Assembly: GCF_900108275.1 (NCBI RefSeq)
Contig: NZ_FNVD01000001.1
Location: 124,001-188,000 of the forward strand
Length of the DNA stretch: 64,000 nt
DNA from: Jhaorihella thermophila
Lineage (GTDB): Bacteria; Pseudomonadota; Alphaproteobacteria; Rhodobacterales; Rhodobacteraceae
Direction: 5' to 3'
Of this stretch, positions 47,006 through 56,232 are shown in pieces (within the stretch, counting starts at the first letter, position 1; each line of letters starts with the position of its first letter). The notes beneath the pieces were generated by a model. It ran no database searches, was not told where the DNA came from, and saw only the letters and a list, made by a program, of their open reading frames with translations. The translations under genes were made by a program, and so were the position numbers.

Positions 47006-47719
47006 ATGCAGGATTTTGCGCAAGAATTCACCCGTGCGCTGGGACTGATTCTGTCCGGCGATCCAGGCTTGTGGGAAATCGTGCTGCTTTCGCTGCGTGT
47101 CTCCGTGCTCGCGGTGCTGATTTCGGCGCTGATCGGCATGCCGGTCGGTGCGGTGCTGGCGGTTTACCGGTTTCCGGGGCGACGGGTTCTCATCGTTCTG
47201 TTGAATGCGTTGATGGGCCTGCCGCCGGTGGTGGTGGGGCTTGCGGTCTATCTGGCGCTGTCGCGATCGGGGCCGCTGGGCGGGATGCAGCTGTTGTATA
47301 CGCCGACCGCGATGATCGTCGCGCAGGTTCTGCTGGTTCTTCCGATCATTGCCGCGTTGACGCGGCAGGTCGTCGAGGCGCTGGACGAGGAATATGCCGA
47401 GCAGTTGCGCTCTTTGGGCGTGTCGCGGCTGGCCTCGGTGCCGACGTTGTTGTGGGATGGGCGGCTGGCGCTGCTGACCGCGGTTCTCGCGGGGTTCGGG
47501 CGCGCGATTGCCGAGATGGGGGCGGTCATCATCGTGGGGGGCAACATCAACCATGTGACGCGGGTGATGACCACGACGATCGCGCTGGAGACCTCCAAGG
47601 GCAATCTGGCGCCGGCGCTGGCGCTCGGCGTGATCCTGGTGGGCATCGCGGTTGCGGTGACGGGTGCGGTCAGCGCACTGAGCCTGCGCGGCGATGTCGA
47701 GGCGTTGCGCCATGCGTGA
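47006..47719 (+). CDS. tupB: Tungstate ABC transporter permease
   Basis: TupB is the membrane subunit of a tungstate importer. The 237-residue protein has five to six membrane segments, GMPVGAVLAVYRF, LMGLPPVVVGLAVYLALS, the coupling-helix region EEYAEQLRSLGVSR, and GRAIAEMGAVIIVGGNINHVTRVMTTTIALE (in parts), all typical of TupB-type permeases. The start at the ATG after GGGAGGAA was chosen; a longer in-frame version would run through a dispersed repeat. It overlaps tupC by 8 bp. Confidence 0.88.
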   Translation: MQDFAQEFTRALGLILSGDPGLWEIVLLSLRVSVLAVLISALIGMPVGAVLAVYRFPGRRVLIVLLNALMGLPPVVVGLAVYLALSRSGPLGGMQLLYTPTAMIVAQVLLVLPIIAALTRQVVEALDEEYAEQLRSLGVSRLASVPTLLWDGRLALLTAVLAGFGRAIAEMGAVIIVGGNINHVTRVMTTTIALETSKGNLAPALALGVILVGIAVAVTGAVSALSLRGDVEALRHA

Positions 47720-48455
47720 GTTGCCGGTTGCGGAAACCATACGGCACGGCGTGCTGGAGATCGAGGGGCTGCGGGTCCGCGCCGATGGCGGCACGTTGCT
47801 GGATGTGCCGCGGCTGGTGCTGGGCGGGCCGGGACCGACGGTGATCCTGGGGCCAAACGGGGCCGGCAAGAGCCTGCTGTTGCGGTGTCTGCACGGATTG
47901 ATCCGGCCTGATCGCGGGGCGATCCGGCAGGACGGCGTGCCGCTGGATGCCGCGATCCGGCAGCGCCAGGCGATGGTGTTTCAGCGCCCCGTCCTGTTGC
48001 GGCGAACCGTGGCGGCCAATCTGGACTATGTGCTGCGGCGGCGCGGGCTGGGGCGGGGCGACCGGCGTGCGCGGATCGGGGCGCTGCTGGCAGAGGGAGG
48101 TTTGGCGCGCAAGGCCCGGCAGTCGGCGCGGAGCCTGTCGGGGGGGGAGGCGCAGCGGCTGGCGATTCTGCGGGCGCTGGCGATCGAACCCGAGGTTCTG
48201 TTTCTGGACGAGCCGACCAGCGCGCTGGATCCGGCCGCGACGCAGGCGATCGAGACGCTGGTCAAGCGCGCCTCGCGGCGGGGCATGCGGGTGGTGATGG
48301 TGTCGCATGATATCGGGCAGGCACGGCGGATGGCGCGCGACGTGGTGCTGATGCGGGCCGGACGCGTGGTCGAGCACGCGCCGGCGGCGGCGTTCTTTGC
48401 GGCGCCGGCAACGCTCGCCGCGCGCCAGTTCCTGACCGGAACTCTGGTGATCTGA
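47712..48455 (+). CDS. tupC: Tungstate ABC transporter ATP-binding protein
   Basis: TupC powers tungstate uptake. The 247-residue ATPase has Walker A GPNGAGKSLLL, the Q-loop MVFQRPVLL, the signature LSGGEAQRLAI, Walker B VLFLDEPTSALD, and the H-loop VSHDIGQA. The start at 47712 lies inside the end of tupB; an ATG six codons upstream is less likely. It is 8 bp before tupA. Confidence 0.88.
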   Translation: MRELPVAETIRHGVLEIEGLRVRADGGTLLDVPRLVLGGPGPTVILGPNGAGKSLLLRCLHGLIRPDRGAIRQDGVPLDAAIRQRQAMVFQRPVLLRRTVAANLDYVLRRRGLGRGDRRARIGALLAEGGLARKARQSARSLSGGEAQRLAILRALAIEPEVLFLDEPTSALDPAATQAIETLVKRASRRGMRVVMVSHDIGQARRMARDVVLMRAGRVVEHAPAAAFFAAPATLAARQFLTGTLVI

Positions 48456-48463
48456 AAGGAACG

Positions 48464-49294
48464 ATGATGCTGAAACCTGGAGCGGGCTGGTTGCGCGCGG
48501 TCGCGGTCGCCGCCGCCGTCATGCTGGCGGGGGCGGCGAGGGCCGAGACGCCCTTCATCACCGTGCAATCCACGACATCGACGCAGAATTCCGGGCTGCT
48601 GGACGCGATCCTGCCGCAGTTCACGGCGCGGACCGGAATCGAGGTGCGGGTGGTCGCTGTGGGCACGGGGCACGCGATCCGCAACGCGATGAATGGGGAT
48701 GGCGACGTGTTGCTCGTGCATGACAAGGCGGCCGAGGAGCGGTTCGTGGCCGATGGCTGGGGGGTGCGGCGGTTCGACGTGATGCACAACGATTTCGTTC
48801 TGGTCGGGCCGGTCGAAGATCCGGCCGGTGTGGCGGGCGGGCAGGATGCGGTTGCCGCGTTCCGGGCGATCGCGGCGGCGCGGGCTCCGTTCGTATCACG
48901 CGGGGATGACAGCGGTACCCACAAGGCCGAGCTGCGGTTGTGGAAGCTGACCGGACTCGACCCGGTGGCCGCATCGGGGGAGTGGTATCGCGAAACGGGT
49001 GCGGGCATGGGCGCGACGCTGAACATCGCGGCCGGGATGGGGGCCTATGCGCTGACTGATCGCGGGACATGGATCGCCTTCGGTAACAAGGCGGGGCTCG
49101 ACATTCTGGTTGAGGGGGATCCAAGGCTGTTCAACCAGTATGGCGTGATCCTGGTCAATCCCGCGCGGCATCCGCACGTGAAGGCGCGCGAGGGGCAGGC
49201 CTTCATCGACTGGCTCACGGGGCCGGAGGGGCAGGCGGCGATCGCGGCCTTCAGGGTGGGGGGAGAGCAGCTGTTCTTTCCCGATGCCCGGTGA
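48464..49294 (+). CDS. tupA: Tungstate ABC transporter substrate-binding protein
   Basis: TupA binds tungstate in the periplasm. The 276-residue protein has a signal peptide ending AGAARA and, near the mature N-terminus, VQSTTSTQNSGLLD, the TTS-type oxyanion motif of TupA. Later motifs are RNAMNGDGDVLLVHD, VSRGDDSGTHKAEL and INPARHPHVK-like VNPARHPHV. It is the last gene here (order permease, ATPase, binding protein), whereas tupA often comes first. Tungsten would serve a W-dependent formate dehydrogenase or similar enzyme not in the window. Confidence 0.9.
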   Translation: MMLKPGAGWLRAVAVAAAVMLAGAARAETPFITVQSTTSTQNSGLLDAILPQFTARTGIEVRVVAVGTGHAIRNAMNGDGDVLLVHDKAAEERFVADGWGVRRFDVMHNDFVLVGPVEDPAGVAGGQDAVAAFRAIAAARAPFVSRGDDSGTHKAELRLWKLTGLDPVAASGEWYRETGAGMGATLNIAAGMGAYALTDRGTWIAFGNKAGLDILVEGDPRLFNQYGVILVNPARHPHVKAREGQAFIDWLTGPEGQAAIAAFRVGGEQLFFPDAR

Positions 49295-49316
49295 GGGGAT
49301 CATCGTCTTTCTGAAC

Positions 49317-49370
49317 GGCCCCAAAGGGGCCGTGCCTCCGGCGGGGGTATTTGGAACCAGAAAGAAGCAG
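49317..49370 (+). repeat. Dispersed hairpin-core repeat, class 2 (copy H)
   Basis: The stem GGCCCC-AAA-GGGGCC (49317-49331), then GTGCCTCCGGCGG, then the core GGGTATTTG, GA, ACCAGAAAGAAGCAG (49345-49370). It lies between convergent tupA and the hydroxyacid dehydrogenase gene, 22 bases after the tupA stop. The intermediate TGCCTCCGGC is shared with copy I. Confidence 0.85.
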
Positions 49371-49377
49371 GGCGCGG

Positions 49378-50310
49378 TCAGTAGCCGCGGGTGCGGTCCA
49401 CGAGGTGGAGGAGCGGCTCGCCCGCCTCGCCGCGTCGGATGTTTTCGGCGATCACGCGGGCGGCGGAGTCGGGTCGCGTTTCGGCGGCGATATGCGGGGT
49501 GACGGTGACGCGCGGGTGGGACCAGTACGGGTGTTCGGCCGGCAGCGGTTCGGTGCGGAACACGTCGAGCGTGGCGTGGCCGATCTGACCTCTGTCCAGC
49601 GCTGCGAGAAGGGCGTCGTCGTCGATCAGCGTGCCGCGGCCGGGATTGATGACGATGGCGCCGCGCGGCAGCAGCGACAGCGTGTCGGCGTCGAGGATGT
49701 TCCGGGTTTGCGGCGTGTCGGGCAGGAGCAGCACCACGATTTCGGCGCGGCGCAGGACGCGGGCGAGCCCCTCTGCGCCGTGATCGGTCTTCAGCCCGTC
49801 CAGAGACTTTGCGGTGCGGCTCCAGCCGGTCACATCGAAGCCGAGGCCGGCAAGCGCGCGTGCGGCGGCCTGGCCGAGCGCGCCCAGACCCAGCATGGCG
49901 ACGCTGCGGTCCCGGGCCAGGGGGGGGACAGATTTTCGCCAGGTGCCGTCCTGGCCGGTGATGTGGCTGTCCATCCCCAGGTGGTGGCGCAGCACATGGC
50001 CCACGACCCATTCGGTCATGCCCTGGGTCAGCCCGTGATCGACCATGCGGGCCAACGGCACGCGCAGGGTATCGTTGCCGACGATGCGCTCGACCCCGGC
50101 CCACAGGCTGAGCACGGCGCGTAGCCGGGTGAAGGGCGAAAAGTCCTGCACTGCGCTGCTGGGGGCATAGACGATGTAGTCCACCTGGTCCGGGGGCAGG
50201 TCGCGGGCGAGGGCGCAGTCGAGCCCTGCCTCGGCGAAGGCGCGCGTCAGCGGTTCGCGATAGGTGGGCCAGTCGGCTTCGGCGGCGGCGAAGAGGACGT
50301 TGATCGGCAT
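49378..50310 (-). CDS. Glyoxylate/hydroxypyruvate reductase, GhrA-like 2-hydroxyacid dehydrogenase
   Basis: The 310-residue NAD(P)H-dependent dehydrogenase has a Rossmann motif LGLGALGQAAARAL (about 138-151), INPGRGTLIDDDAL, and the catalytic Arg in SLWAGVERIV, Glu in DVFRTEPLPAEHPYW and His in VTPHIAAETRP. It reduces glyoxylate or hydroxypyruvate to glycolate or glycerate. Specificity is not decided by sequence. It lies 9 bp downstream of rodA on the same strand, so it may be at the end of that operon. Confidence 0.9.
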   Translation of the reverse strand: MPINVLFAAAEADWPTYREPLTRAFAEAGLDCALARDLPPDQVDYIVYAPSSAVQDFSPFTRLRAVLSLWAGVERIVGNDTLRVPLARMVDHGLTQGMTEWVVGHVLRHHLGMDSHITGQDGTWRKSVPPLARDRSVAMLGLGALGQAAARALAGLGFDVTGWSRTAKSLDGLKTDHGAEGLARVLRRAEIVVLLLPDTPQTRNILDADTLSLLPRGAIVINPGRGTLIDDDALLAALDRGQIGHATLDVFRTEPLPAEHPYWSHPRVTVTPHIAAETRPDSAARVIAENIRRGEAGEPLLHLVDRTRGY

Positions 50311-50319
50311 GTCGGGTTC

Positions 50320-51465
50320 CTACTTTTGCCTTGGGCGGTGGACATGGGCGCTTTGCACCAGCCCGAAGGCGGCCATCAGCACCAGCATGGCCGAGCCGCC
50401 GTAGCTGACCAGTGGCAGCGGCACCCCGACCACGGGGGCGAGTCCCATTACCATCGACATGTTGACGCCGAAGAACAGGAAGAAGGTGATCGCGATGCCC
50501 AGCGTGTTCAGCGAGGAAAACCTGTCCCGCGTGCCCAGTGCGGTGACGATGCAGGCGATGATGATGAGCGTGTAGAGCGCCAGAAGCGAGGCGCCGCCGA
50601 CGAAACCGAATTCCTCGGCCAGGGTGGTGAAGATGAAGTCGGTGTGTTTCTCGGGCAGAAAGTTCAGCCGCGTCTGGGTGCCCTGCATGAAGCCGCGGCC
50701 CGCCCAGCCGCCCGAACCCAGCGCGATCTTGGACTGGGTGATGTGATAGCCCGCGCCGAGCGGATCGCTCGACGGATCCAGAAAGGTGTCGATCCGGCGA
50801 TACTGGTAGTCTTTGAGCAACTGCCAGCTGGTGCCGCGGCTTTCGAACACCGCCGCGACCAGCCCGACCACCGCGGCGATCACGGCGGCGAAATAGCCCC
50901 AGTGGACGCCGGCGAGGAACATCACGCCTCCGCCCGCTGTCATGAGCAGGATCGCGGTGCCGAGGTCGGGCTGGCGCAGCACAAGATAGGTCGGCAGCAG
51001 AATGATGACGAGCGGCACGAGAACCCACAGCGGTCGCGATATCCGTTCGGCCGGGAGCCAGTCGTAATAGGCCGCCAGCATCATCACCATCGTGATCTTG
51101 GTCAGTTCCGACGGCTGAAGGCGGAGGAAGCCCAAGTCGATCCAGCGCTGCGCCCCCATGCCGACAGAGCCGAACAGTTCCACCGCCACCAGAAGCGCCA
51201 GCGAGCCGAGATAGGCGACCGCCGAGACGTTGCGCCAGAACCAGATCGGGACCATGGCGATCGAAAACATCACGAACAGGCCCAGCACGAAACGCTTGAT
51301 CTGCGGTTCGGCCCAAGGGCGGAAAGACCCGCCCGCGACGGAATAGAGCATCAGGAAGCCGAACGCCGCGACGCCCATCAGAAGCACCACCAGCGGCCAG
51401 TTGAGATGAAGGATCTTGCGCCAGCCGGTGGGAACGGACTGGACCCTGTATTCCAGATAGCTCAT
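50320..51465 (-). CDS. rodA: Peptidoglycan glycosyltransferase RodA
   Basis: RodA polymerises glycan strands for lateral wall growth, with PBP2. The 381-residue SEDS protein has ten predicted membrane segments, GAQRWIDLGFLRLQPSELTK, LRQPDLGTAILL, the EEFGFVGG segment of the large loop, KHTDFIFTTLAEEFG, and VGVPLPLVSYGGSAML. Its ATG overlaps the mrdA stop by 4 bp. The gene order mreB-mreC-mreD-mrdA-rodA is the classic rod-shape cluster. Confidence 0.95.
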   Translation of the reverse strand: MSYLEYRVQSVPTGWRKILHLNWPLVVLLMGVAAFGFLMLYSVAGGSFRPWAEPQIKRFVLGLFVMFSIAMVPIWFWRNVSAVAYLGSLALLVAVELFGSVGMGAQRWIDLGFLRLQPSELTKITMVMMLAAYYDWLPAERISRPLWVLVPLVIILLPTYLVLRQPDLGTAILLMTAGGGVMFLAGVHWGYFAAVIAAVVGLVAAVFESRGTSWQLLKDYQYRRIDTFLDPSSDPLGAGYHITQSKIALGSGGWAGRGFMQGTQTRLNFLPEKHTDFIFTTLAEEFGFVGGASLLALYTLIIIACIVTALGTRDRFSSLNTLGIAITFFLFFGVNMSMVMGLAPVVGVPLPLVSYGGSAMLVLMAAFGLVQSAHVHRPRQK

Positions 51466-53405
51466 GCCCGGTCGCCCCTGACGGTGGCGCGGCGGCGCTG
51501 TTCGCGGCGGATGCGTTCCTGCTGGGCCTTGACCCGGCTGCGTTCTGCTTCGGGATAGGCCTCGAGCGGCGGCATCCCGTCGTAGAGCGCGTAAAGCACG
51601 ATGTCGCGCGCCGGCGGCGCGGCGGCCCTGGATCCGCCGCCGCCATGTTCCACCACCACCGCCACCGCGTATTTCGGCGCGTCGAAGGGGGCAAAGCAGA
51701 CGAACAGGGCGTGGTCGCGCCGCTCCCAGGGCAGATCTTCGTTGCGGGTCACGCCGGCGGCGCGTTCGGCGGCGGTGATGTTGCGCACCTGGCTGGTGCC
51801 GGTCTTGCCGGCCATGCGCAGTTCCTTTTCCGCGATGCGGCTGCGAAAGGCCGTCCCGCGCCGGTTGTTGGACACTGCGAACATGCCGCGCCGCACCTGG
51901 CGCAGGTTGTTTTCGTTCAGGCCAAGGGACACGCCCGTTCCCGTGGGCTGCTCGACGCCGTTGATCGACCTGATGAGCCGGGGCGTCACGGAGCGACCGG
52001 TGGCGATCCGCGCCGTCATCACCGCCAGTTGCAGCGGGGACGCCAGCACATAGCCCTGTCCGATGGCGCTGTTTGCGGTGTCGCCGATCAGCCAGTCCTT
52101 GCCATAGCGTTCGGCCTTCCATTCGCGGGTGGGCGCAAGCCCACCGGAGACCGCCGACATCGGCAGGTCGAACCGCTCGCCCAGGCCCAGCTTGCGCGCC
52201 ATCTCGGCGATCCGGTCGATGCCGACGCGCAGCGCCACGTCATAGTAATAGACGTCGCAGCTTTGCTCGAGCGACTTCAGCAGGTCGGTATGGCCGTGTC
52301 CGCCGCGTTTCCAGCAGTGAAAGCGCCGGTTGGCTACTTCCAGAAAGCCGGGGCAATAGACCGTGTCCTCGGGCGTGGTGGCGGCATTTTCCAGCGCCGC
52401 CAGCGCAGTGACCATCTTGAAGGTCGAGCCCGGCGGATAGGTGTCCTGCACCGCCTTGGCCGCCAGCGGGCGATAGGGATCCTCCAGCAGGGCGCGGTAA
52501 TCCGCGACCGATATGCCGCGCACAAAGAGGTTGGGGTCGAAACTGGGCGTCGATGCGATCGCCCGAAGATCGCCGTTTTCGCAGTCGATCACCACGGCGG
52601 CGGCGCTCTGCCCCTGCAGGCGGGCATGGACGTATTCCTGAAGATCCGCGTCCACGGTCAGTTGCAGATCCGCGCCGGGTTCGCCTTCGCGCCGGTCCAG
52701 TTCGCGCATGATGCGTCCCGCGGCGTTCACTTCGACCCGCCGCGCGCCGGCCTTGCCGCGCAGCAGGCTTTCGCGCTTGGCCTCGACGCCGGTCTTGCCA
52801 ATCTGGAACCGCGGGATGCGCAACAGCGGGTCGGGATCCTCGATCCGCGACAGGTCATAGTCGCTGACCGGCCCGACATAGCCCACCACATGGGCAAAGC
52901 TCGCGCCTCGGGGGTAATGCCGGGTCAAGCCGACCTGCGGCGTGATACCCGGCAGGGCGGGCGCGTTGACGGCCACGCGCGAGATGTCCTTCCAGCTGAC
53001 CCGGTCGGCCAGCGTCACCGGCAGGAACGGGGCGCTGCGTTCGAGTTCCTCGAGCGCATCCTCCAGCTCTTGCGGATCAAGTTCGATCAGCCGCCCCAGA
53101 TCGGCCACCACCTGCGCGACGTCGCCGGCATCCTCGCGCACGATCACGACGCGATAGCTGGGCGTATTCTCGGCCAGGATCGTGCCGTTGCGGTCGAAAA
53201 TGCGGCCCCGTGCGGGCGGCAGCAGGCGTATGTTGATCCGGTTTTCCTCGGCCAGCAGCCGATACTTGTCGGCCTCTTCGACCTGGAGATAGCGCATCCG
53301 AAGCGCCAGCCCGCCGGCAAAGGCCAGCTGCAGGCCGCCCACGAGCAGGGCCCGGCGGCCGGTGCGGCGATAAAGGGCATCCAGTTCCTTCGGATTACGT
53401 TTCAT
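51462..53405 (-). CDS. mrdA: Penicillin-binding protein 2 (transpeptidase)
   Basis: PBP2 cross-links peptidoglycan during elongation. The 647-residue protein has an N-terminal helix (RRALLVGGLQLAFAGGLAL), the pedestal domain with RGRIFDRNGTILAENTPSYRV, and a transpeptidase domain with the nucleophile Ser in PPGSTFKMVT, SLEQSCDVYYY (SxN-like SCD), and AGKTGTSQV. The start at 53405 matches the family N-terminus and overlaps mreD by 4 bp. Confidence 0.95.
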   Translation of the reverse strand: MKRNPKELDALYRRTGRRALLVGGLQLAFAGGLALRMRYLQVEEADKYRLLAEENRINIRLLPPARGRIFDRNGTILAENTPSYRVVIVREDAGDVAQVVADLGRLIELDPQELEDALEELERSAPFLPVTLADRVSWKDISRVAVNAPALPGITPQVGLTRHYPRGASFAHVVGYVGPVSDYDLSRIEDPDPLLRIPRFQIGKTGVEAKRESLLRGKAGARRVEVNAAGRIMRELDRREGEPGADLQLTVDADLQEYVHARLQGQSAAAVVIDCENGDLRAIASTPSFDPNLFVRGISVADYRALLEDPYRPLAAKAVQDTYPPGSTFKMVTALAALENAATTPEDTVYCPGFLEVANRRFHCWKRGGHGHTDLLKSLEQSCDVYYYDVALRVGIDRIAEMARKLGLGERFDLPMSAVSGGLAPTREWKAERYGKDWLIGDTANSAIGQGYVLASPLQLAVMTARIATGRSVTPRLIRSINGVEQPTGTGVSLGLNENNLRQVRRGMFAVSNNRRGTAFRSRIAEKELRMAGKTGTSQVRNITAAERAAGVTRNEDLPWERRDHALFVCFAPFDAPKYAVAVVVEHGGGGSRAAAPPARDIVLYALYDGMPPLEAYPEAERSRVKAQQERIRREQRRRATVRGDRA

Positions 53406-53941
53406 CGGCGCGTCCCCGTTGCGATGGTCTCGCCCGGTTGCGGGCGGCGCAGGCCCAGAACGGTCCGGCAGAACAGCACGACGAAGGGGTAGATCGCGAT
53501 CGTCAGCCCGGTTCTCATCATGCCCAGGCCAAGTTGCGCCCGCGGCACGTTCAGAACCGTCAGGGCCACCCGGTCTGCCGCGAAAAGCGCGGCCATGACC
53601 AGCGCCACCGTCACCCATTCGCGCGCAAAGCCGGCGCCGCGATGGGTCACGGCCCTGTTTCGCAGATATTCGACCCCGAGAAGCACCAGTGCGGCCATCA
53701 GCCCCGGGGGCCTCTGGAACACCAGATCCGCCAGCAGCATCACCACCGCGACACTCAGGACGGGAACATGATCCGGGCGCAGCATCACCCAGGCGAAGGT
53801 CAGCGCGACCAGAAGATCCGGCCCGGCCCAGCGGCGGGGCGCGGTGTCCAGCGGCAGCAGGTGCAGGAAGATCAGCGCCAGCGCCAGCACGACATAGAGG
53901 CCGCGCATCAGGATCAGGCGGGTCGGCGACAGTTCAGCCAT
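53402..53941 (-). CDS. mreD: Rod shape-determining protein MreD
   Basis: The 179-residue inner-membrane protein has five to six hydrophobic segments, an LLPLDTAPRRWAGPDLLVALTFAWV region and DLVFQRPPGLMAALVLLGVEYLR, typical of alphaproteobacterial MreD. It links MreC to the elongasome. The ATG at 53941 overlaps mreC by 8 bp, and the stop overlaps mrdA by 4 bp. Confidence 0.85.
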   Translation of the reverse strand: MAELSPTRLILMRGLYVVLALALIFLHLLPLDTAPRRWAGPDLLVALTFAWVMLRPDHVPVLSVAVVMLLADLVFQRPPGLMAALVLLGVEYLRNRAVTHRGAGFAREWVTVALVMAALFAADRVALTVLNVPRAQLGLGMMRTGLTIAIYPFVVLFCRTVLGLRRPQPGETIATGTRR

Positions 53942-54827
53942 CGGGACGCACCTCTTGCCGCGGCACGCGGGCGGGCGCGACGATGCCGCCGGGGTCGCGG
54001 ATCGTTTCGGTGCCGTGATGACGCAGCACGCGCAGGTATTCGAGCCGTTCCAGATCCGCGGCGAGCCGCACGCGCAGGCGACCGTTGCGGTCCAGCGCGA
54101 CATGCCCGATCAGCAGCCCCGGCGGGAACACGTCGCCGTCGCCGGAACTGACGACACGGTCGCCGGGGCGCACGAGGTCGGGGTTTTCGAGAAAGTCGAG
54201 CAGCGGCGCCGAAGTGTTGTCGCCGGTGACGAGTGCTGCCTGTCCCGACGGCTGGATGATTGCCGGAACCGAACTGGCCGCATCCGTGACCAGCAGCACG
54301 CGCGAGGTGGTCCGCCCGGTGCCCGAGATGCGCCCCACCAGCCCGATCCCGTCCATCGCCGCCCAGCCGTCCACCACGCCGTCGCGCGCGCCCACATTCA
54401 GCAGCACCGATTGCCGGAACGGAGAGCCGCTGTCGGCCAGCACGACGCCGGTGATATAGGTCAGTCGCGGGTCGAGCCGCACCTTGTTGAGATCCAGAAG
54501 CCGCGCGTTTTCCTGCTCCAGTTGCAGCGCCGCCTCCTTCCACGACTGCATTTTGCGCAGTTCGCGCCGCAATTCGCGGTTCTGTTCGGCCAGCCGCCGG
54601 TAGCTTTCGAAATCGCGCACGAGATTGATGAATCCCGTAACCGGCGCCATGGCCCAGTCCATCGGCGGAACGACCCGGTCGATCACCTGGGCGCGGAACC
54701 GTTCCACGCGCGGGCTGTCGATCCGCCAGAGGATGAACAGGCCCAGAAGGCACAGCACCAGAATCCCGATCAGCAGGCGTCGCAGCGGGGTGGTATATTC
54801 GTCGCGCTGTGAACGGTCCCTGGCCAA
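53934..54827 (-). CDS. mreC: Rod shape-determining protein MreC
   Basis: MreC is a membrane-anchored periplasmic scaffold that activates PBP2. The 297-residue protein has a cytoplasmic RSQRDEYTTPLRR, a helix (LLIGILVLCLLGLFILW), a coiled coil (about 70-105, FESYRRLAEQNRELRREL), and the beta-barrel domain with RLTYITGVVLADSGSPFRQ and VGRISGTGRTTSRVLLVTD. No in-frame ATG exists before the helix except one deep inside mreB. A TTG at 54827 has AAGGAG at ideal spacing and gives the normal N-terminus, so a TTG start is chosen. Confidence 0.88.
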   Translation of the reverse strand: MARDRSQRDEYTTPLRRLLIGILVLCLLGLFILWRIDSPRVERFRAQVIDRVVPPMDWAMAPVTGFINLVRDFESYRRLAEQNRELRRELRKMQSWKEAALQLEQENARLLDLNKVRLDPRLTYITGVVLADSGSPFRQSVLLNVGARDGVVDGWAAMDGIGLVGRISGTGRTTSRVLLVTDAASSVPAIIQPSGQAALVTGDNTSAPLLDFLENPDLVRPGDRVVSSGDGDVFPPGLLIGHVALDRNGRLRVRLAADLERLEYLRVLRHHGTETIRDPGGIVAPARVPRQEVRPDG

Positions 54828-54888
54828 GGCGCTCCTTCCGGCGTCTATCGCGATATGGCTTAAGCCGCGCGCGCTCAGGGTGCGCGGC

Positions 54889-56010
<1,122 letters not shown>

Positions 56011-56107
56011 TTATATGCGGCCCGCGCGATGGGTGGAAGGGCGGAATCGGCGGGTTGCGCGTGAATCCGCCGGGGCGCAGGGTGTGGCGAGGGATGATCC
56101 AGCGGAG

Positions 56108-56201
56108 GCGGGCCTTGCGGCCCGCCGCGCCTCTTGAGCCCGCCCCGTGGGCGGGGCGGGCATTGCCTCCGGCGGGGGTATTTGCCACCAGAAAGAAGCA
56201 G
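56108..56201 (+). repeat. Dispersed hairpin-core repeat, class 2 (copy I)
   Basis: Two stems (GCGGGCC-TTGC-GGCCCGC at 56108-56125; GCCCGCCCCG-TGGG-CGGGGCGGGC at 56138-56161) precede TGCCTCCGGCGG and the core GGGTATTTG, CC, ACCAGAAAGAAGCAG (56176-56201). It lies between mreB (5' end) and leuA (3' end), antisense to both. The rest of this roughly 300-bp gap shows no gene. Confidence 0.85.
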
Positions 56202-56232
56202 GGGCCGGGCGCGCGCCCTGGGGGGCCTGCCG

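Noticed and set aside
45351-47048. A 565-codon plus-strand frame running through dctM into the tup leader
   Set aside because: It is out of frame with dctM, lacks any family motif, and passes through a terminator and a dispersed repeat.
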